NCBI GenBank assembly: GCA_947359465.1
Contig: OX375872.1
Location: 136,264,011-136,328,010, forward strand
Source: Metellina segmentata
Lineage: Eukaryota; Arthropoda; Arachnida; Araneae; Tetragnathidae
Length of the DNA: 64,000 nucleotides
Reading direction: 5' to 3'
The position numbers were made by a program, and so were the translations under genes. Under the pieces are notes generated by a model. That model was not told the DNA's origin and did no database searches. It saw only the letters and a list, made by a program, of their open reading frames with translations. Below are positions 45,149-56,756 of this stretch, piece after piece (position 1 is the stretch's first letter; each line of letters starts with the position of its first letter).

Positions 45149-45480
45149 GCGCCGACCAACCGGTATAGTGGTTAAGGTGTTAGCCTCTAGATCGGAAGGT
45201 TCCCGGTTCGAATCCGGGTCCGGGCATGGATGTTTGTAAACGTATGGTGTAGAGTTGGTGCACCTTAAATCTGTCGTGGCCGAAAGTCCTCACGTTGGGT
45301 TGGCGTGAAAGTTTGGAGAGTGGGGTGCCAGCTCAGGTGTTGCTTCGTCATCTGACCGTGGTTCAAAATTACGAGGTGTTGTCCTCGGATCTTTCCCTTA
45401 AGGGACTGATCCCGGACCGTCGTCAATAGCCCGTTGTGTTGCTCTAGTACGACGTTAACTAAAAATTACCATTACCATTA
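45149..45480 (+). mobile_element. full-length SINE, family A
   Basis: An intact A box and perfect B box (GGTTCGAATCC). A short deletion at GTGTAGAG-TTGGTGCACC removes part of GGCGGCTGG. The tail is (ATTACC)n. It is flanked by a 10-bp duplication CCCTCTTAAT (45139-45148 and 45481-45490). Confidence 0.92.
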
Positions 45481-45490
45481 CCCTCTTAAT

Positions 45491-46756
45491 ACCTTGCTTT
45501 ATATGCATTACTCATTCGTTCGGAGTGTAATCTGGGGAGTTTTAGTAGTTCTAAGACAGGCTCCTTATAACAGGACAACAATTCTAACTTCCTGTCATCC
45601 AGTAACGTCACAGCTCTCACAAATAATTTGACATGAGTAGCCTTTCATATGCATAAATGCTCATATACATTATATTTGTTGTTTGAAAGAGAAAAATTCG
45701 ATTAAAAAACCCTTTTCTATTATTTTTTCAACAGTATACAAATTTGAGGAAACTCTATTATTGCCTATTTATTCTTCGGTTGTTAGAAAACTGTTGTCTG
45801 AGGTGCTCTTTATTATTGGTTGTCAAAAGCGAGAAAACATTAATCGCGTCATGGTTGCGAATGTCACAGTTTTAGGTCAATCAATCATTTATTTTCGTTT
45901 CATTTTTTTTTGGTGACAAAGGTAACTCCCGTTATATTGCATTATTATGGTTTATGCCCTTGCATCGCTTTCATCAATCCTTGGAAGTTATCCGAATATT
46001 TAACGCACCGCCTTCACAACGATGGATTGTAAAATGTTTCTGAAAACTGAAATACCACTTACTAAATTCAACCCAACCTAGCACTGATATTTACCCTATG
46101 GGTACTTATTTGCTAGGTTTGCCAGCTAAACATAATCATTGCTTAATTTGGTGAAAGTCAAGAATTATTTTTTCAATTTCAATCACTGTGATGAAAGCTA
46201 TTTAATTATCAGAGGGTTTTTCAGTGAAAATAAAAACTAGACAGAATGTGAAGATTTTACTTGTAATAATTGTAGAAGTAAACTGTAGTAGATTGATAGT
46301 AATTGTTGAAGCTATAAAAAAGTTCAAAAGTATTTTACTTACAGCTTAAAGAATTGCATTTTTCTATGCAAAAAAAGTGATTATTCTAATTCGCTTTTCA
46401 ATCAACATTTAACCATTTCAACCCGAGCAACGCCGGTTTATTCAACTAGTAAACAATAAAAATGCTTCCTGTAAATTATTTTTAATTAGTTTTGTAATTT
46501 CTAATTGTTTATCGCTTGTTCAGATGGTAGGAGACTGACCCCCAAAATGACGAATGTCAGCTCTTTGGGATAGCACAATTTACCGTTGGTTTTGTTGATA
46601 AAATTGAAATATTTTTACTCTTTGCTGTATTATGGATTTCTCCATAACTATTTTCTAAAGATTACATATAAATAATGTGAAAAATATTGAATAAATTAAT
46701 AGCAAAAAGTTATTAGAGATTAAAATGGTCTAGTGACTTTTGTGGCACCCTGTACA
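45491..46756. other. unassigned AT-rich sequence
   Basis: No feature was recognised. Frames at 45434 and 45683 lack motifs. Confidence 0.35.
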
Positions 46757-46760
46757 ATAA

Positions 46761-47066
46761 CCCACCAAGTAGATTTTGTACTAACATCGTCCACCAAGAT
46801 CTAACCAATTTTGCTAATGACGATATATCTCGTCATCAAGATATTACCTCTGTTATTATAATGAGATAAAAATTTATCCAGTTTTTTTAATCGAATGACG
46901 AGATATCTCGTCTATCAGGATCCAGTCAATTTTTCTAATGACGAGATACCTCGTCCAATCAACCACCAAAAAACAACAGTTTTTAATACTAATGACGAGA
47001 TATCTCGTCCATCAAGATCTGACCAATTTTGCTAATGACGAGATACCTCGCTGTCCGACGATATAT
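46761..47066 (+). mobile_element. P43 minisatellite element
   Basis: The left edge is ATAA-CCCACCAAGTAGATTTTG. The interior has several clean units with ATGACGAGATATCTCGTCCA, ATCAAGATCTGACCAATTTT and GCTAATG. It is truncated on the right near CGCTGTCCGACG. Confidence 0.75.
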
Positions 47067-47866
47067 CTGTAAGTTTTAAATCCTATTGCTATAATTATAT
47101 AAGAACACTCCTGATGTGTATTATTTAGATCACTGTGAATTGATATTATTTTTTAAGTACCATTTGAAAACACTCATGCAGAATTTAGATATCGGTTTGC
47201 AAGAAATCACCTACGCAATAATAATTAAAATAATCAGAACCTTTTATTTCTTGTTTAAATAATAATTATACACATGTCAATGATAAGGCATTTTTGCGTG
47301 AAATGAATTGAACAAATAAATGTATCTTTTAGAAATATAAAATTTATTTGTTCAATTGCATTGAATTTATCGGGGATCATTTATACTTGAAATGAGTAAC
47401 AATTTGAATATTAATCAACTTGCAGCACGAATTCGCAAGTACTAAGAAATATACAATTAAAATCCTCCACTATTCCTCCTTTAGAAATGTTAAGAAACAA
47501 AGAAATTAAGCAAAATATCACACGCAGCGTGATATTTGTTGAAAGCCTTGTTTTAACCAATTAGAAAACGTGTATTCGTTCAAAATTATAGAGTACTTCA
47601 AATTTACAGATTTTAGACGGAATAAAGAATTTATTTGTATTCGACTCAATGTGACTACATTCATACAAGACGTTCAACATTATTCCTAAACAAATCAAAT
47701 TAGTATAAGCTCAAGTCCTTATAGGGGTTTTGAAATTGAGAATATTTCATAGCATAGCAACAGTCAATTTTTATGCTGTCTAATTTCTGAAGAATAATTC
47801 TTATTATTTATAACGTATTCTTAATTCTTTCCTTTGCAATGGATTAAATTTTGTATTGAAAACATT
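47067..47866. other. unassigned AT-rich sequence with hairpins
   Basis: No gene was found. A second perfect inverted repeat lies here: AAATATCAC (47513-47521) and GTGATATTT (47529-47537) around ACGCAGC. Confidence 0.4.
47306..47357. repeat. perfect 16-bp inverted repeat
   Basis: AATTGAACAAATAAAT (47306-47321) and ATTTATTTGTTCAATT (47342-47357) are exact complements separated by 20 bp. It is not part of any family recognised here. Confidence 0.9.
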
Positions 47867-47870
47867 TTAA

Positions 47871-48752
47871 CCGATAAGGTACTCAGACACAATTCCCTGT
47901 GCAACCTGCAGTTTTCATTGTATAACTTTTAACTACTACGAATCGTTTTCACCAATATCATCTTTTAAAAGGATTGTATCATAAGGAAACGATAAAATAA
48001 AATCTCTTTGAAGGATTTTGTTCTAAGGAAAGCAACAATAGAATCTTTCCAAGGGATTCTCTTATAAGAAAATTACATAATATTTCCAAATGATTCAAAA
48101 TTCTACGAAAAGGTGCAATGTTATCTTTCTAAAGGATTCTATTCTTAGGAAATGATCAATATAATCTTACTAAATGATTATATTTTTAGAAAAGGACAAA
48201 AGAGAATATTTTCAAGGGATTAATTTCAAAGTAAAAGAGAAATGTATTATTTATACAAGGGATTCTGTTAAAAAAAATGACCAACATAATCTTTTCAAGT
48301 GATTCAATTTTACTATAAGGTGCGATTGTAACTTTCCAAAGAATTCTATTTTTAGGAAATGACCAACATAATCTTTCTAAAGGATAATAGAGTCTGAGAA
48401 AAGGATATAAAGATAATATTTTCAAAGGATTCATTTCCAAGGAAAATAGCAACATAATATTTCCAACTGATGCTATTATGAGGAAATTACCAACATAATG
48501 TTTTTAAATAATTCAATTCTACCATAGGGAGCAATGTTATCTTTCCGAAGGATTTTGTTTTTAGTAAATAACCAGCGAACCTTACTAACAGATTATATTC
48601 TAAGAAAAGGAGACAAAGATAATATTTTTGAAATGTATAGATTTAGTTTGAAATAATGTATAGATTATTTTAACCTATTGCTATAAGATTATTTAGTCTT
48701 CATTTGTATTGTGGGGTAAAAGCAACTCAACAGGGAAATATCTTTCACAGGG
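47871..48752 (-). mobile_element. M41 element, inverted, complete
   Basis: TTAA flanks lie at 47867-47870 and 48753-48756. The inverted right flank comes first (CACAATTCCCTGTGCAACC...). Inverted 41-bp units follow (GATTCTATTCTTAGGAAATG). The inverted left flank (AAGATTATTTAGTC; GGGTAAAAGCAACTCAACAG) ends CACAGGG. Confidence 0.75.
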
Positions 48753-48756
48753 TTAA

Positions 48757-48850
48757 GCTCCCTGGTGGTCTCGACGAGATATATCGCCATTGATAAAATT
48801 TATTATATCGTAATGGACAAGATATCATGTCGAAGCACATGCAATGTCTG
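48757..48850 (+). mobile_element. P43 short element abutting M41
   Basis: Directly after TTAA is GCTCCCTGGTGGTCTCGACG, then an AGATATATCGCC-like block. The other edge is ATATCATGTCGAAGCACATG. It is a one-to-two-unit relic sharing a TTAA with the M41 element to its left. Confidence 0.55.
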
Positions 48851-49355
48851 ATGGGCAATGTAAAAAGAAACACCAATTCGAAAGAAAAAGTTGACTTTTT
48901 ATTTACAGTTGAAACTGAACATTTTAATTACTTTTCAATAGTCCAGTGACTTGGTGGATCCTCTTTAAAAATTAAAGTTCTTACCTTACAAATATTTTCA
49001 GAAATTCATTTCTTTTTCGATACGTATTTAGAAGTAATTTTCCACTTTTTTTTTAGTTTTTTTAATACCAGCGTTTTTGAATAATTGAAGTATAATTTTC
49101 TTTAGAAAGAGCGAAAACATAGTCTTCCATCCATTGCTTATTTAAAAGCGCCATTTTGAGAGTAAACTAAACTCTTGATTAACCGACAATAAACTATACT
49201 TTGACTGTTTAACTGCTGTAAAAAAATATTCTTTCGTAGAATACCATTTTTTTACAGCTCATCAAAATCATTCTTAAAATGTCCAGACAGCCTGTGAAGT
49301 ATATGCAGTAGACATTTTGACAGAAACCTTATTTTCTGGAACGACTGGAGCATGT
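48851..49355. other. unassigned AT-rich sequence
   Basis: No feature was recognised. Confidence 0.35.
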
Positions 49356-49359
49356 AGAA

Positions 49360-49670
49360 TCACAATAAGTTCTATAGCATCCAACCAACCATTTCATTAT
49401 GGCCGGCGTTACAAATACGACACTCCGATGTACTTTTAACTCGTCTGCGCATTGGACACACGAATGTCTTATTTAGGAGAGTGCGCCTGTGTCTAACGCA
49501 CGTGTGTTAACATTCACCATATTTTAATTGATTGTCCTGTTTTTAATCATCGTAGCCTTAATAACACAATTTCAAACCTACAAAATTTGGCTGTGGAAAA
49601 TTTTCCCACCCAAACCTAATTAAAATCTTTACAAAATATGAAATCATTGAATTTCACCAATTTTTTTTAC
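49360..49670 (+). pseudogene. decayed LINE ORF2 C-terminus (Jockey/I-like)
   Basis: Translation across one frameshift and stops gives LLTRLRIGHT (about 49430-49460), then GECAC-stop-RTC and IHHILIDCP (about 49480-49540), then a tail through AVENFPTQT. The RLRIGHT block and the C/C/H/C knuckle ending HILxxCP are typical of the C-terminus of Jockey/I/R1-type pol proteins. Confidence 0.7.
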
Positions 49671-50104
49671 TTTTCATGTTTTTTAAACTCCATCACTTCA
49701 TCAATGCTTTTTATTATTATGTTCTTGACGTGGATGATCCTATAATTTGATGTTTATTTATATAATTCGGTATCAAAATGCTATGATTTTTTTTTGATCA
49801 AAATATTTCTAAGTAACGTATTTACTTATATTTAACCTGCTTTTATAGCTGAATAAATTTTCAAATACTTTATTCCTTTTACTGGGTTTGATGTTGTCCT
49901 CCGTTTTGCGTAGCATGTCCTCTATTAAATCTTGTACCACCCAAATACACTTTTTTGGGAGGCCCTAACTATTATCGGACTTTAACAGACTATTCTGTTT
50001 ATTTTGTTTAATTGCATTGATGAATGTCCTGAAGAAGGCTGGTTGTTTGATTTTTGAGGTCATAAAAAAAATGAGGCAAACAATGCAGACGTCGTCAAGC
50101 GATG
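49671..50104. other. unassigned AT-rich sequence
   Basis: No feature was recognised. Confidence 0.3.
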
Positions 50105-50245
50105 TTAGGTAAGTAGGTATTAATAAACGTTCGCACTGGAGGAGCAACACAGTGGATTATTGGAGGGAATCAGGGATTTGTTCAGGATCAAGTACCGAAG
50201 GGAAAGGTCCTGGAACAACACCATTTAATTTTTAACCACGCGACA
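50105..50245 (-). mobile_element. SINE 3' fragment
   Basis: Inverted tail and start of body (AGGTATTAATAAACG; GGATCAAGTACCGAAGGG; AACACCATTTAATTTT). Confidence 0.65.
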
Positions 50246-51160
50246 CGTGATGAACATGCACTCTTAAATTACTCTACTGAGACACAGAATAAAGAAATAC
50301 ACCCAGGGAATAATTTAACCAGTGAATAAATAACTGTGAAAGTACTACTTACATTTCTAAATACACTTTTACAGTTTTTCTTTCACTTGCGTAACATTGA
50401 AAAAAAAAAGAGACGTCTTGCACTTGTCACGTTACGTGCGATTAAAGGAAAATTAAGAGTTAAGCTGAACGGAAGCGAAGAATATGAACAATATACAGTG
50501 TCGCAATACATACTCAATCCATTTAATGACTTGAACCAACTGGATAATTTAGACACACACCACCTGCGTCACGCCTAGGGTCATAGAGGACTTATCCTGA
50601 TCTCGAAGATAACCATGCCAAGCATACTTAGAAAGTGGGTTTATTGCAAACACTTTCTGTTATTAACAAACGCGTGGTAAACACTCAAATAGCGTAACAC
50701 CCGAACTTACATATTGCAGTCTCTGTCTATAGTGTTATTGATAAAGGATTATGCCGTGTTTAAATGAAGGCCAACATCTATACCAAGTTAAACTATCGGT
50801 TGTGAAAATGTAAACTTTAATTTAGAATTGAAAGTAAAAAAAGACAATAGCAAGGAAAAAAATGATTTTATTGATTCCGTGTAGTCTGATAGGCATTATT
50901 GTTAAGACTGTTAGTGTAATTTATTAATTAGTTACAGTTATTTTTTAACCAAAAAAAACTCATTCGTTACATTACATCATTTTTTATTTTGCCATCTCCC
51001 TCAAGTCTGTGTTGCAGTGCGAGTTTGCAACAATTCAATTACTTAGAATCCATAAACGCTGCATTTTATTTGTCTTCAATTTGTTTTAAGGCCTTCTATT
51101 GTAACAAATTACTAATGTACTCTACTTGAATACATATCTTTAATGAACCTCCGATATTAT
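50246..51160. other. unassigned sequence
   Basis: An 80-codon frame at 50336-50578 (Lys/Arg-rich middle) has no recognised family and no supporting signals. Confidence 0.35.
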
Positions 51161-51460
51161 CCCTCCAAGTGGTTTCGACGAGATATCTCGTCCATCAAGA
51201 TCTGATCAATTTTGCTTATGACTAGAAATATCAAGGCACTACCGGATTCTTTTTTAGGACGAGGTCAAGATTTGGTTGGTTTTTTCTAATGATAAGACAT
51301 CTCGCGCGTCCATCAAGAACTATTCAGCGCTCGTCATTAGGAGAAAAATGAACTAATCTTTGTTACATCATCGTTAAAAAATCGGCAATATTTTGATATT
51401 TCGAGTAAAATTTGACGAATTTTGATGGATGAGATATCTTGTCGAAACAACTTAGAGGAG
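51161..51460 (+). mobile_element. P43 element with long TIRs
   Basis: The left end is CCCTCCAAGTGGTTTCGACG followed by AGATATCTCGTCCATC. The right end inverted is CCTCTAAGTTGTTTCGACAA followed by GATATCTCATCCATC, which is a long TIR of about 40 bp with few mismatches. The TTAA site is degraded (TTAT on the left). The interior has diverged 43-bp units. Confidence 0.8.
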
Positions 51461-51547
51461 AAACAATAAGATCAGGATATTTGAATGATATCAATCTTGA
51501 CAATGTATTCGATATAAACTGTCTTCATTCTAGAGACTTTGATATTA

Positions 51548-52257
51548 CAGTAATATCCCAACTTACGCTACCCCGACTTACGCAAACTCGGTGTTACGCG
51601 GTACTTAATATTTCGTTTGGCAACACTGCCGTTCGCTATATTGAGTGTTTATCTTGCTGTGATATGTATTGGACGCGTTTCGCGCGAACTTTTGCACGAT
51701 TACGATTTCACGATCGATGAAAGTGAAGATGGATTTGCTATACGTGTTCCAAGCCTTTAAAAAACGAAATAGATATAATTATCCAGCACTTAGTAAGAAA
51801 CGCAAAACAATATATGTGGCATGTAACCGATCCTTTAGACTCAGTTCCACCATAAAAGCACATAAAACAATTGCAAGCTTGTCAGAAAGTCTCATCTCAG
51901 TTGAAAAGGCCTTAAAAATTTTAGAAAACAAACTTTAACATAAATGCGTTATAACTACAAAGCATGGAATACAAATATTATTAACTTGCTACGAAAAGAT
52001 TCTGCGAAAAAAAAAGAAGGCATTGTGTCGTCAGACGATTTTGTTAGATTTAATGAAGCCATCGACATCGAAATAACTTTTTTATATTTGTTTTATTAAT
52101 ATCATAAAGAACTGCAATTTTATTAAATATTTTTCTTCTAAACTAGTGTTTTTGTTAGTCCTTGGTCCCAATTAAACAAAATGTATCTGTATTAATATGC
52201 AAAGTTGTACCCCGACTTCCGCCAATTCGACCTTAGCGATTTCAGTCGGTATTACTG
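51548..52257 (+). mobile_element. pogo/Tigger-like deletion derivative
   Basis: The ends are CAGTAATATCCCAACTTACG and inverted CAGTAATACCGACTGAAATC, flanked by TA (51546-51547 and 52258-52259). A CAGTAATACC...GACTTACG style end is typical of pogo/Tigger elements. The interior contains 80-90-codon frames (51439-51938 region, with a KKRKTI stretch) that may be remnants of transposase termini. Confidence 0.6.
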
Positions 52258-52379
52258 TACATTCTACCATAAATACTGAAGAAATACCTGTAATAAATAG
52301 ATAGAATGTTTAGAATATACTAAGGAATATCTGTTTCCGGATTGCAAACAGGAAGTATAGAATAAAGATGATTGAATAT

Positions 52380-52591
52380 TTTTAATGATTTAAGACCCAA
52401 ATTGATGAGCTATAAGGTAACGATCGATAAGGTAACTCGATCATTACTCAAACTGACGAGGTATCGGGTGACATGATGTTGATATATTTCATCGTGAGGA
52501 TTCAGCATATCTTGATAACAAGATATCTCGTAATTAGCGAAATTGGCCGCATCATGACGGACGAAATTCCACGTCAAAACCTTTTGGAGGG
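52380..52591 (+). mobile_element. P43 element, degenerate
   Basis: Units like AACTGACGAGGTATCGGG and AACAAGATATCTCGTAATTA. The right end is ACGTCAAAACCTTTTGGAGG, G, then TTAG in place of TTAA. Confidence 0.65.
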
Positions 52592-52732
52592 TTAGTGAGA
52601 TTTTTTTAAAGGTATCTCAGACTCAAATGGCCTTATTGACAGAATTGTTTTCCCAGTTGAGTAATAAATAGACGATCAAACAATTCAAAGTAGCTTGTAA
52701 TTAATTTAGTCGGAGCTAATGCTCGGCATCTT

Positions 52733-52859
52733 GACGTGGTCTAAAATTGCGCGGTGTTGAACTCGGATTTTTCCTTTTGGGTTTGATCTCGTAGCTTCGC
52801 CAGTAGTCCATTGCTTTCCTCCAGTGTGACGTTATACTTCAGATGCCTACCTGCCTACC
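52733..52859 (+). mobile_element. SINE 3' fragment
   Basis: Body end and tail (GTTTGATCTCGTAGCTTCGC; GTGTGACGTTATAC; CCTACCTGCCTACC). Confidence 0.7.
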
Positions 52860-53105
52860 AGAGTTAATGGTAGCAATTAAGCGAATATTGTTGAAGATAT
52901 TTTTTTTTATTTACACATAAGCTAAAAAATGCTTAGTTCTTGAAGCATAATTTGCTCGTAATGGAGACATATCGACGGCAAAAGGGTGAATCCACGCAAG
53001 TCGAAAAAATTTGATTTCGGGTTGTTCCGTAAACACATGCACAGTAAAATCTTATCTAATCAATCATTTCTAATCAATTTTTAGTATTTTTTAACTAGAT
53101 AGTAT

Positions 53106-53607
53106 CCCGGGAGAAGAAAGTGCTTAAAACTGCGACGTACGTCGTAGAACAAACAAAGTCGATGCAGAACAATATTTTCTTAATTTTATCAAAATTTTGG
53201 CCGTTTTTCTTTTTAATCATAAGTTACGATGTTCTGCAATGCAAAGCGCGCTCCTTGCCACACCTTTCTTCTCTTCTCTAGCTAAGGAACAACCTCCCTT
53301 CACCGCCTCAAATTACCACAAACACTTCATATATAACACATCTTCTATGTCAATGACAAAATATTAAACTTCAAAAGTTATCGACAGAATTGCAAGTTCT
53401 GAAAGTATGCCTTGGTTTTATAAAGTAAGTTAATTAATTTTGAAGTTTTATTTTTATAAGTAATACATATTTTGCCGATAATATTGTGTTTTACGTCTGT
53501 TTTTGATTTTACTGCAGTTTTCGAAATTCGGACAAAATGCTTGCAGAACAATTGCAATTGCTTGGAATTGTGTTGCAGAACACTGAATATAATTCTGTCA
53601 CCTGGGA
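53106..53607 (+). mobile_element. unclassified DNA element, CCCGGG-type ends, copy 2
   Basis: The left end is CCCGGGAGAAGAAAG and the right end is TTCTGTCACCTGGGA. It is flanked by the 7-bp duplication ATAGTAT (53099-53105 and 53608-53614). It aligns with 8625-9414 minus the SINE and keeps the ACGTACGT core of the palindrome (GCGACGTACGTCGT). No coding capacity. Confidence 0.8.
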
Positions 53608-53616
53608 ATAGTATAT

Positions 53617-54366
53617 TAAATGTACTATTTAGTTGAAAAAACTAAACATTTACTGATACTATCTAGTTGAAAAAACTAAACATTGACTGATCCTATCTAG
53701 TTGAAAAAACTAAACATTGACTGATACTATCTAGCTGAAAAAATTAAACATTGACTGATACTATCTAGTTGAAAAAACTAAACATTGACTGATACTATCT
53801 AGCTGAAAAAATTAAACATTGACTGATACTATCTAGTTGAAAAAACTAAACATTGACTGATACTATCTAGTTGAAAAAACTAAACATTGACTGATACTAT
53901 CTAGTTGAAAAAACTAAACATTGACTGTTACTATCTAGTTAAAAAAACTAAACATTGACTGATACTATCTAGTTGAAAAAACTAAACATTGACTGATACT
54001 ATCTAGTTGAAAAAACTAAACATTGACTGATACTATTTAGTTGAAAAAACTAAACATTGACTGATACTATCTAGTTGAAAAAACTAAACACTGACTGATA
54101 CTATTTAGTTGAAAAAACTAAACATTGACTGATACTATCTAGTTGAAAAAAATAAATATTAACTGATACTATCTAGTTGAAAAAACTAAACATTGACTGA
54201 TACTATCTAGTTGAAAAAACTAAACACTGACTGATACTATTTAGTTGAAAAAACTAAACATTGACTGATACTATCTAGTTGAAAAAAATAAACATTGACT
54301 GATACTATCTAGTTGAAAAAACTAAACATTGACTGATACTATCTAGTTGAAATAACTAAAAATTGA
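53617..54366 (+). repeat. 34-bp minisatellite
   Basis: About 22 well-conserved units, CATTGACTGATACTATCTAG plus TTGAAAAAACTAAA, differ at a few positions. Each unit has TAGTT...AACTA inverted arms. The sequence just left of the neighbouring element (about 53080-53105) is one unit in inverse orientation. Confidence 0.97.
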
Positions 54367-54461
54367 CTTTGCTCAGCATGTTTAAGGAACAACACGAAAT
54401 CAAAATTTTCTAAATGCGTGCTTTCGCACTTTTTACGACGATATGCATGTTGAATAGCTAG

Positions 54462-54712
54462 GTATTTCCCGAAGGATTAGTTCCGAGGGCAACACTAAGT
54501 AATTTTGAACCACGGTCAGTTGACGAGGTCACATCAGAGCTAGCACCCCATATTCCATACTTCTACACCACGTCAACGAGAGGATATTTGAGACAAAGAC
54601 AGAGATTTAACCTACGCCAGCCCCTTTTTTCAACACGGTCTTTGATTAGATTGTAACCTGCAACCCTCCGATTGCTAATCCGTTACTCTTATAACCGGTC
54701 TACCACGGCCCA
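54462..54712 (-). mobile_element. SINE, family B, tail lost
   Basis: Inverted body and head (AATTTTGAACCACGGTCAG; CAACCCTCCGATTGCTAATC). Confidence 0.8.
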
Positions 54713-54808
54713 ATTTATTATAGGACTAAGAAGGCATACTCATATAAATATCTTTATTATATAGTGTAACTTGAATTTTTGTAAATACATATTAATTGTT
54801 TTGTTTAA

Positions 54809-55018
54809 CACTTCTGGTGCTTGTATCTAAGAGGCGTCTCGTCATTAGCAAAACTGACCAGATCTTAACGGACAAGATATCTCGTCATTAGAAGAAAATG
54901 AACTACATCATGAACTCGTCATCATGAAAAAAGCTGCAATATCTTGATGACGAGATATATCGTCATTAGCAAAATTTGTCAAACCATGATGGACGATATA
55001 TTTCACCGAAGCCAAGGG
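54809..55018 (+). mobile_element. P43 short element
   Basis: After TTAA (54805-54808) comes CACTTCTGGTGCTTGTATC. Units follow with GACAAGATATCTCGTCATTA and GATGACGAGATATATCG. The right end is TTCACCGAAGCCAAGGG followed by TAAC. Confidence 0.7.
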
Positions 55019-55034
55019 TAACGGTTGCAGGGTA

Positions 55035-55228
55035 GGTAATTTGGTAATTTTAGTTAACGTCATACTAGAACAACACAATGGGCTATTGACGACGGTCCGG
55101 GATCAGTCCCTTAAGGGAAAGATCCGAGGACAAAACCTCGTAATTTTGAACCACGGTCAGATGACGAAGCAACACCTGAGCTGGCACCCCACTCTCCAAA
55201 CTTCCACGCCAACCCAACGTGAGGACTA
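55035..55228 (-). mobile_element. SINE, family A, 5' truncated
   Basis: The inverted tail and about half the body are flanked by a perfect 15-bp duplication AACGGTTGCAGGGTA (55020-55034 and 55229-55243). Confidence 0.9.
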
Positions 55229-55254
55229 AACGGTTGCAGGGTAAATTGTATCTA

Positions 55255-55400
55255 TTAGTAGAATGTCGTACTAGAGAAACACAACGGGCTATTGACTAAG
55301 GTTCGGGATCAATCCCTTAAAGGAAATTATCCGAGGACAACACCACATAATTTTGAACCACGGTTAGGTGACGAGACAATGCCTAAGCTGGCACCCCACG
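55255..55400 (-). mobile_element. SINE, family A, 3' fragment
   Basis: Inverted tail and body (GTCGTACTAGAGAAACACA; CTGGCACCCCACG), adjacent to the previous copy and more diverged. Confidence 0.75.
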
Positions 55401-55636
55401 AAGCATAAATTGGACAGATATGTGTATGTTAGGTAGGTATTTTAATTCGCGTTGTGTATGTCAAGTCTACAAAGGCACGCACATTTTTATTATATTCTGT
55501 GGTTTGTATATTATATACGATACAAATTATTTGTTCTTGCTTAACATCACCCATCCCATGAACATTTGTTAAAAGGATACCATGCCGCTAAATATGCGCA
55601 AATTTTGACTCAACTAGATCTTCCATAAATTCATAG

Positions 55637-55942
55637 GACCGAGGTAGCCCGGTTGGAAGAGTAAAGGACATCAACGAGTTCGCATCCAACCACAGACCGT
55701 CGTGTACAAAAGAGGCTGGTGAACCTTAAATCTATTGTTGCCTGAAATGTCCTCACATTGGCGTAGTACAGACATTTGTAGAATGGGGTACCAGCTGAAG
55801 TGTTACCTCGTCATCTTGACCGTTGTACCTTAAATTACGCTGTGTTGTCCTTGAATATTTCCTTTCGGGGATTTAATACGGGACCGTCGCTAATACCCCG
55901 TTCTGTTGTTCAAGTGGGAAGTTAATTAAATACCGGCCTACC
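55637..55942 (+). mobile_element. full-length SINE, family B
   Basis: Head (GAGGTAGCCCGGTTGGAAGA; GAGTTCGCATCCAACC), body and ATTAAATACCGGCCTACC tail. Confidence 0.85.
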
Positions 55943-56756
55943 ATAACTTAATTAACCAACAGCTATTCAAAATAGTTATAGTTGTAACACAACTGCACAC
56001 AGCTAGAACTCTTCACAATAACAGAAACAGATAAACGCAATTGTTGGTAATAATATAAAATAAATAATTCGTTCCCTCTAATATGGCTTAGAATAGAATA
56101 ATTGCTGAGCGGAATAAAATCGTTTTCTCCCAAAATTAACACTAACTTCAAATTATTAGGTATCGCGTAAGCAGAATTTCTCCACGATGTTAATACCCTC
56201 TACAAATCTATGCATAAGTACTTTTTCCTAGCAATTATGTTCAATCCGAATGTTATAACACTGCCTTGTAATTATGATGTCGAAGGAGAATCCTAACTAA
56301 ACTCATAAAAGGTCATAGAATCCTCGGGCAATTCTAAACGTAATCGGCAACTGGTCTTCTGTGACAAATTGTGATGTTCGCAGTAATGGGTATTTTAACA
56401 TTGTTGCGATTTATTTTATTGCTGTAATTGTTATGGAATTTCTGCATACAAAGATTGCACTCAACAGCACGTGTGAATGCAGGGATTGATATTTAATAAA
56501 TTTTAGTTCGATGTTTTACTTTTATTCATTTCATTCCTTTTTAAAGTTATAAAAAATTGAAAGGAAAGCCTGGATAAATGCCTATTTCAATTACCTCGTT
56601 TTGCGGTAAGCCTTGAATACGTGGATTAAACAGTAAATACCGGATTTAGAAGAGAAAGAAAGATCTTTCAATCAAGGGATTCAATGTACATCGATTAGAT
56701 CTGCTAAAATGGAGTTATGAAGCTTTAAAATTCATTTCTTTATTTTATGGTTGATA
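55943..56756. other. unassigned AT-rich sequence
   Basis: No feature was recognised. Confidence 0.35.

Noticed and set aside
50336..50578. 80-codon frame with a basic centre
   Set aside because: No family, splice or promoter evidence. Its length is compatible with chance in this window.
53617..54366. Regular 34-bp array resembling a CRISPR
   Set aside because: Units abut without unique spacers and the context is eukaryotic, so this is a minisatellite.
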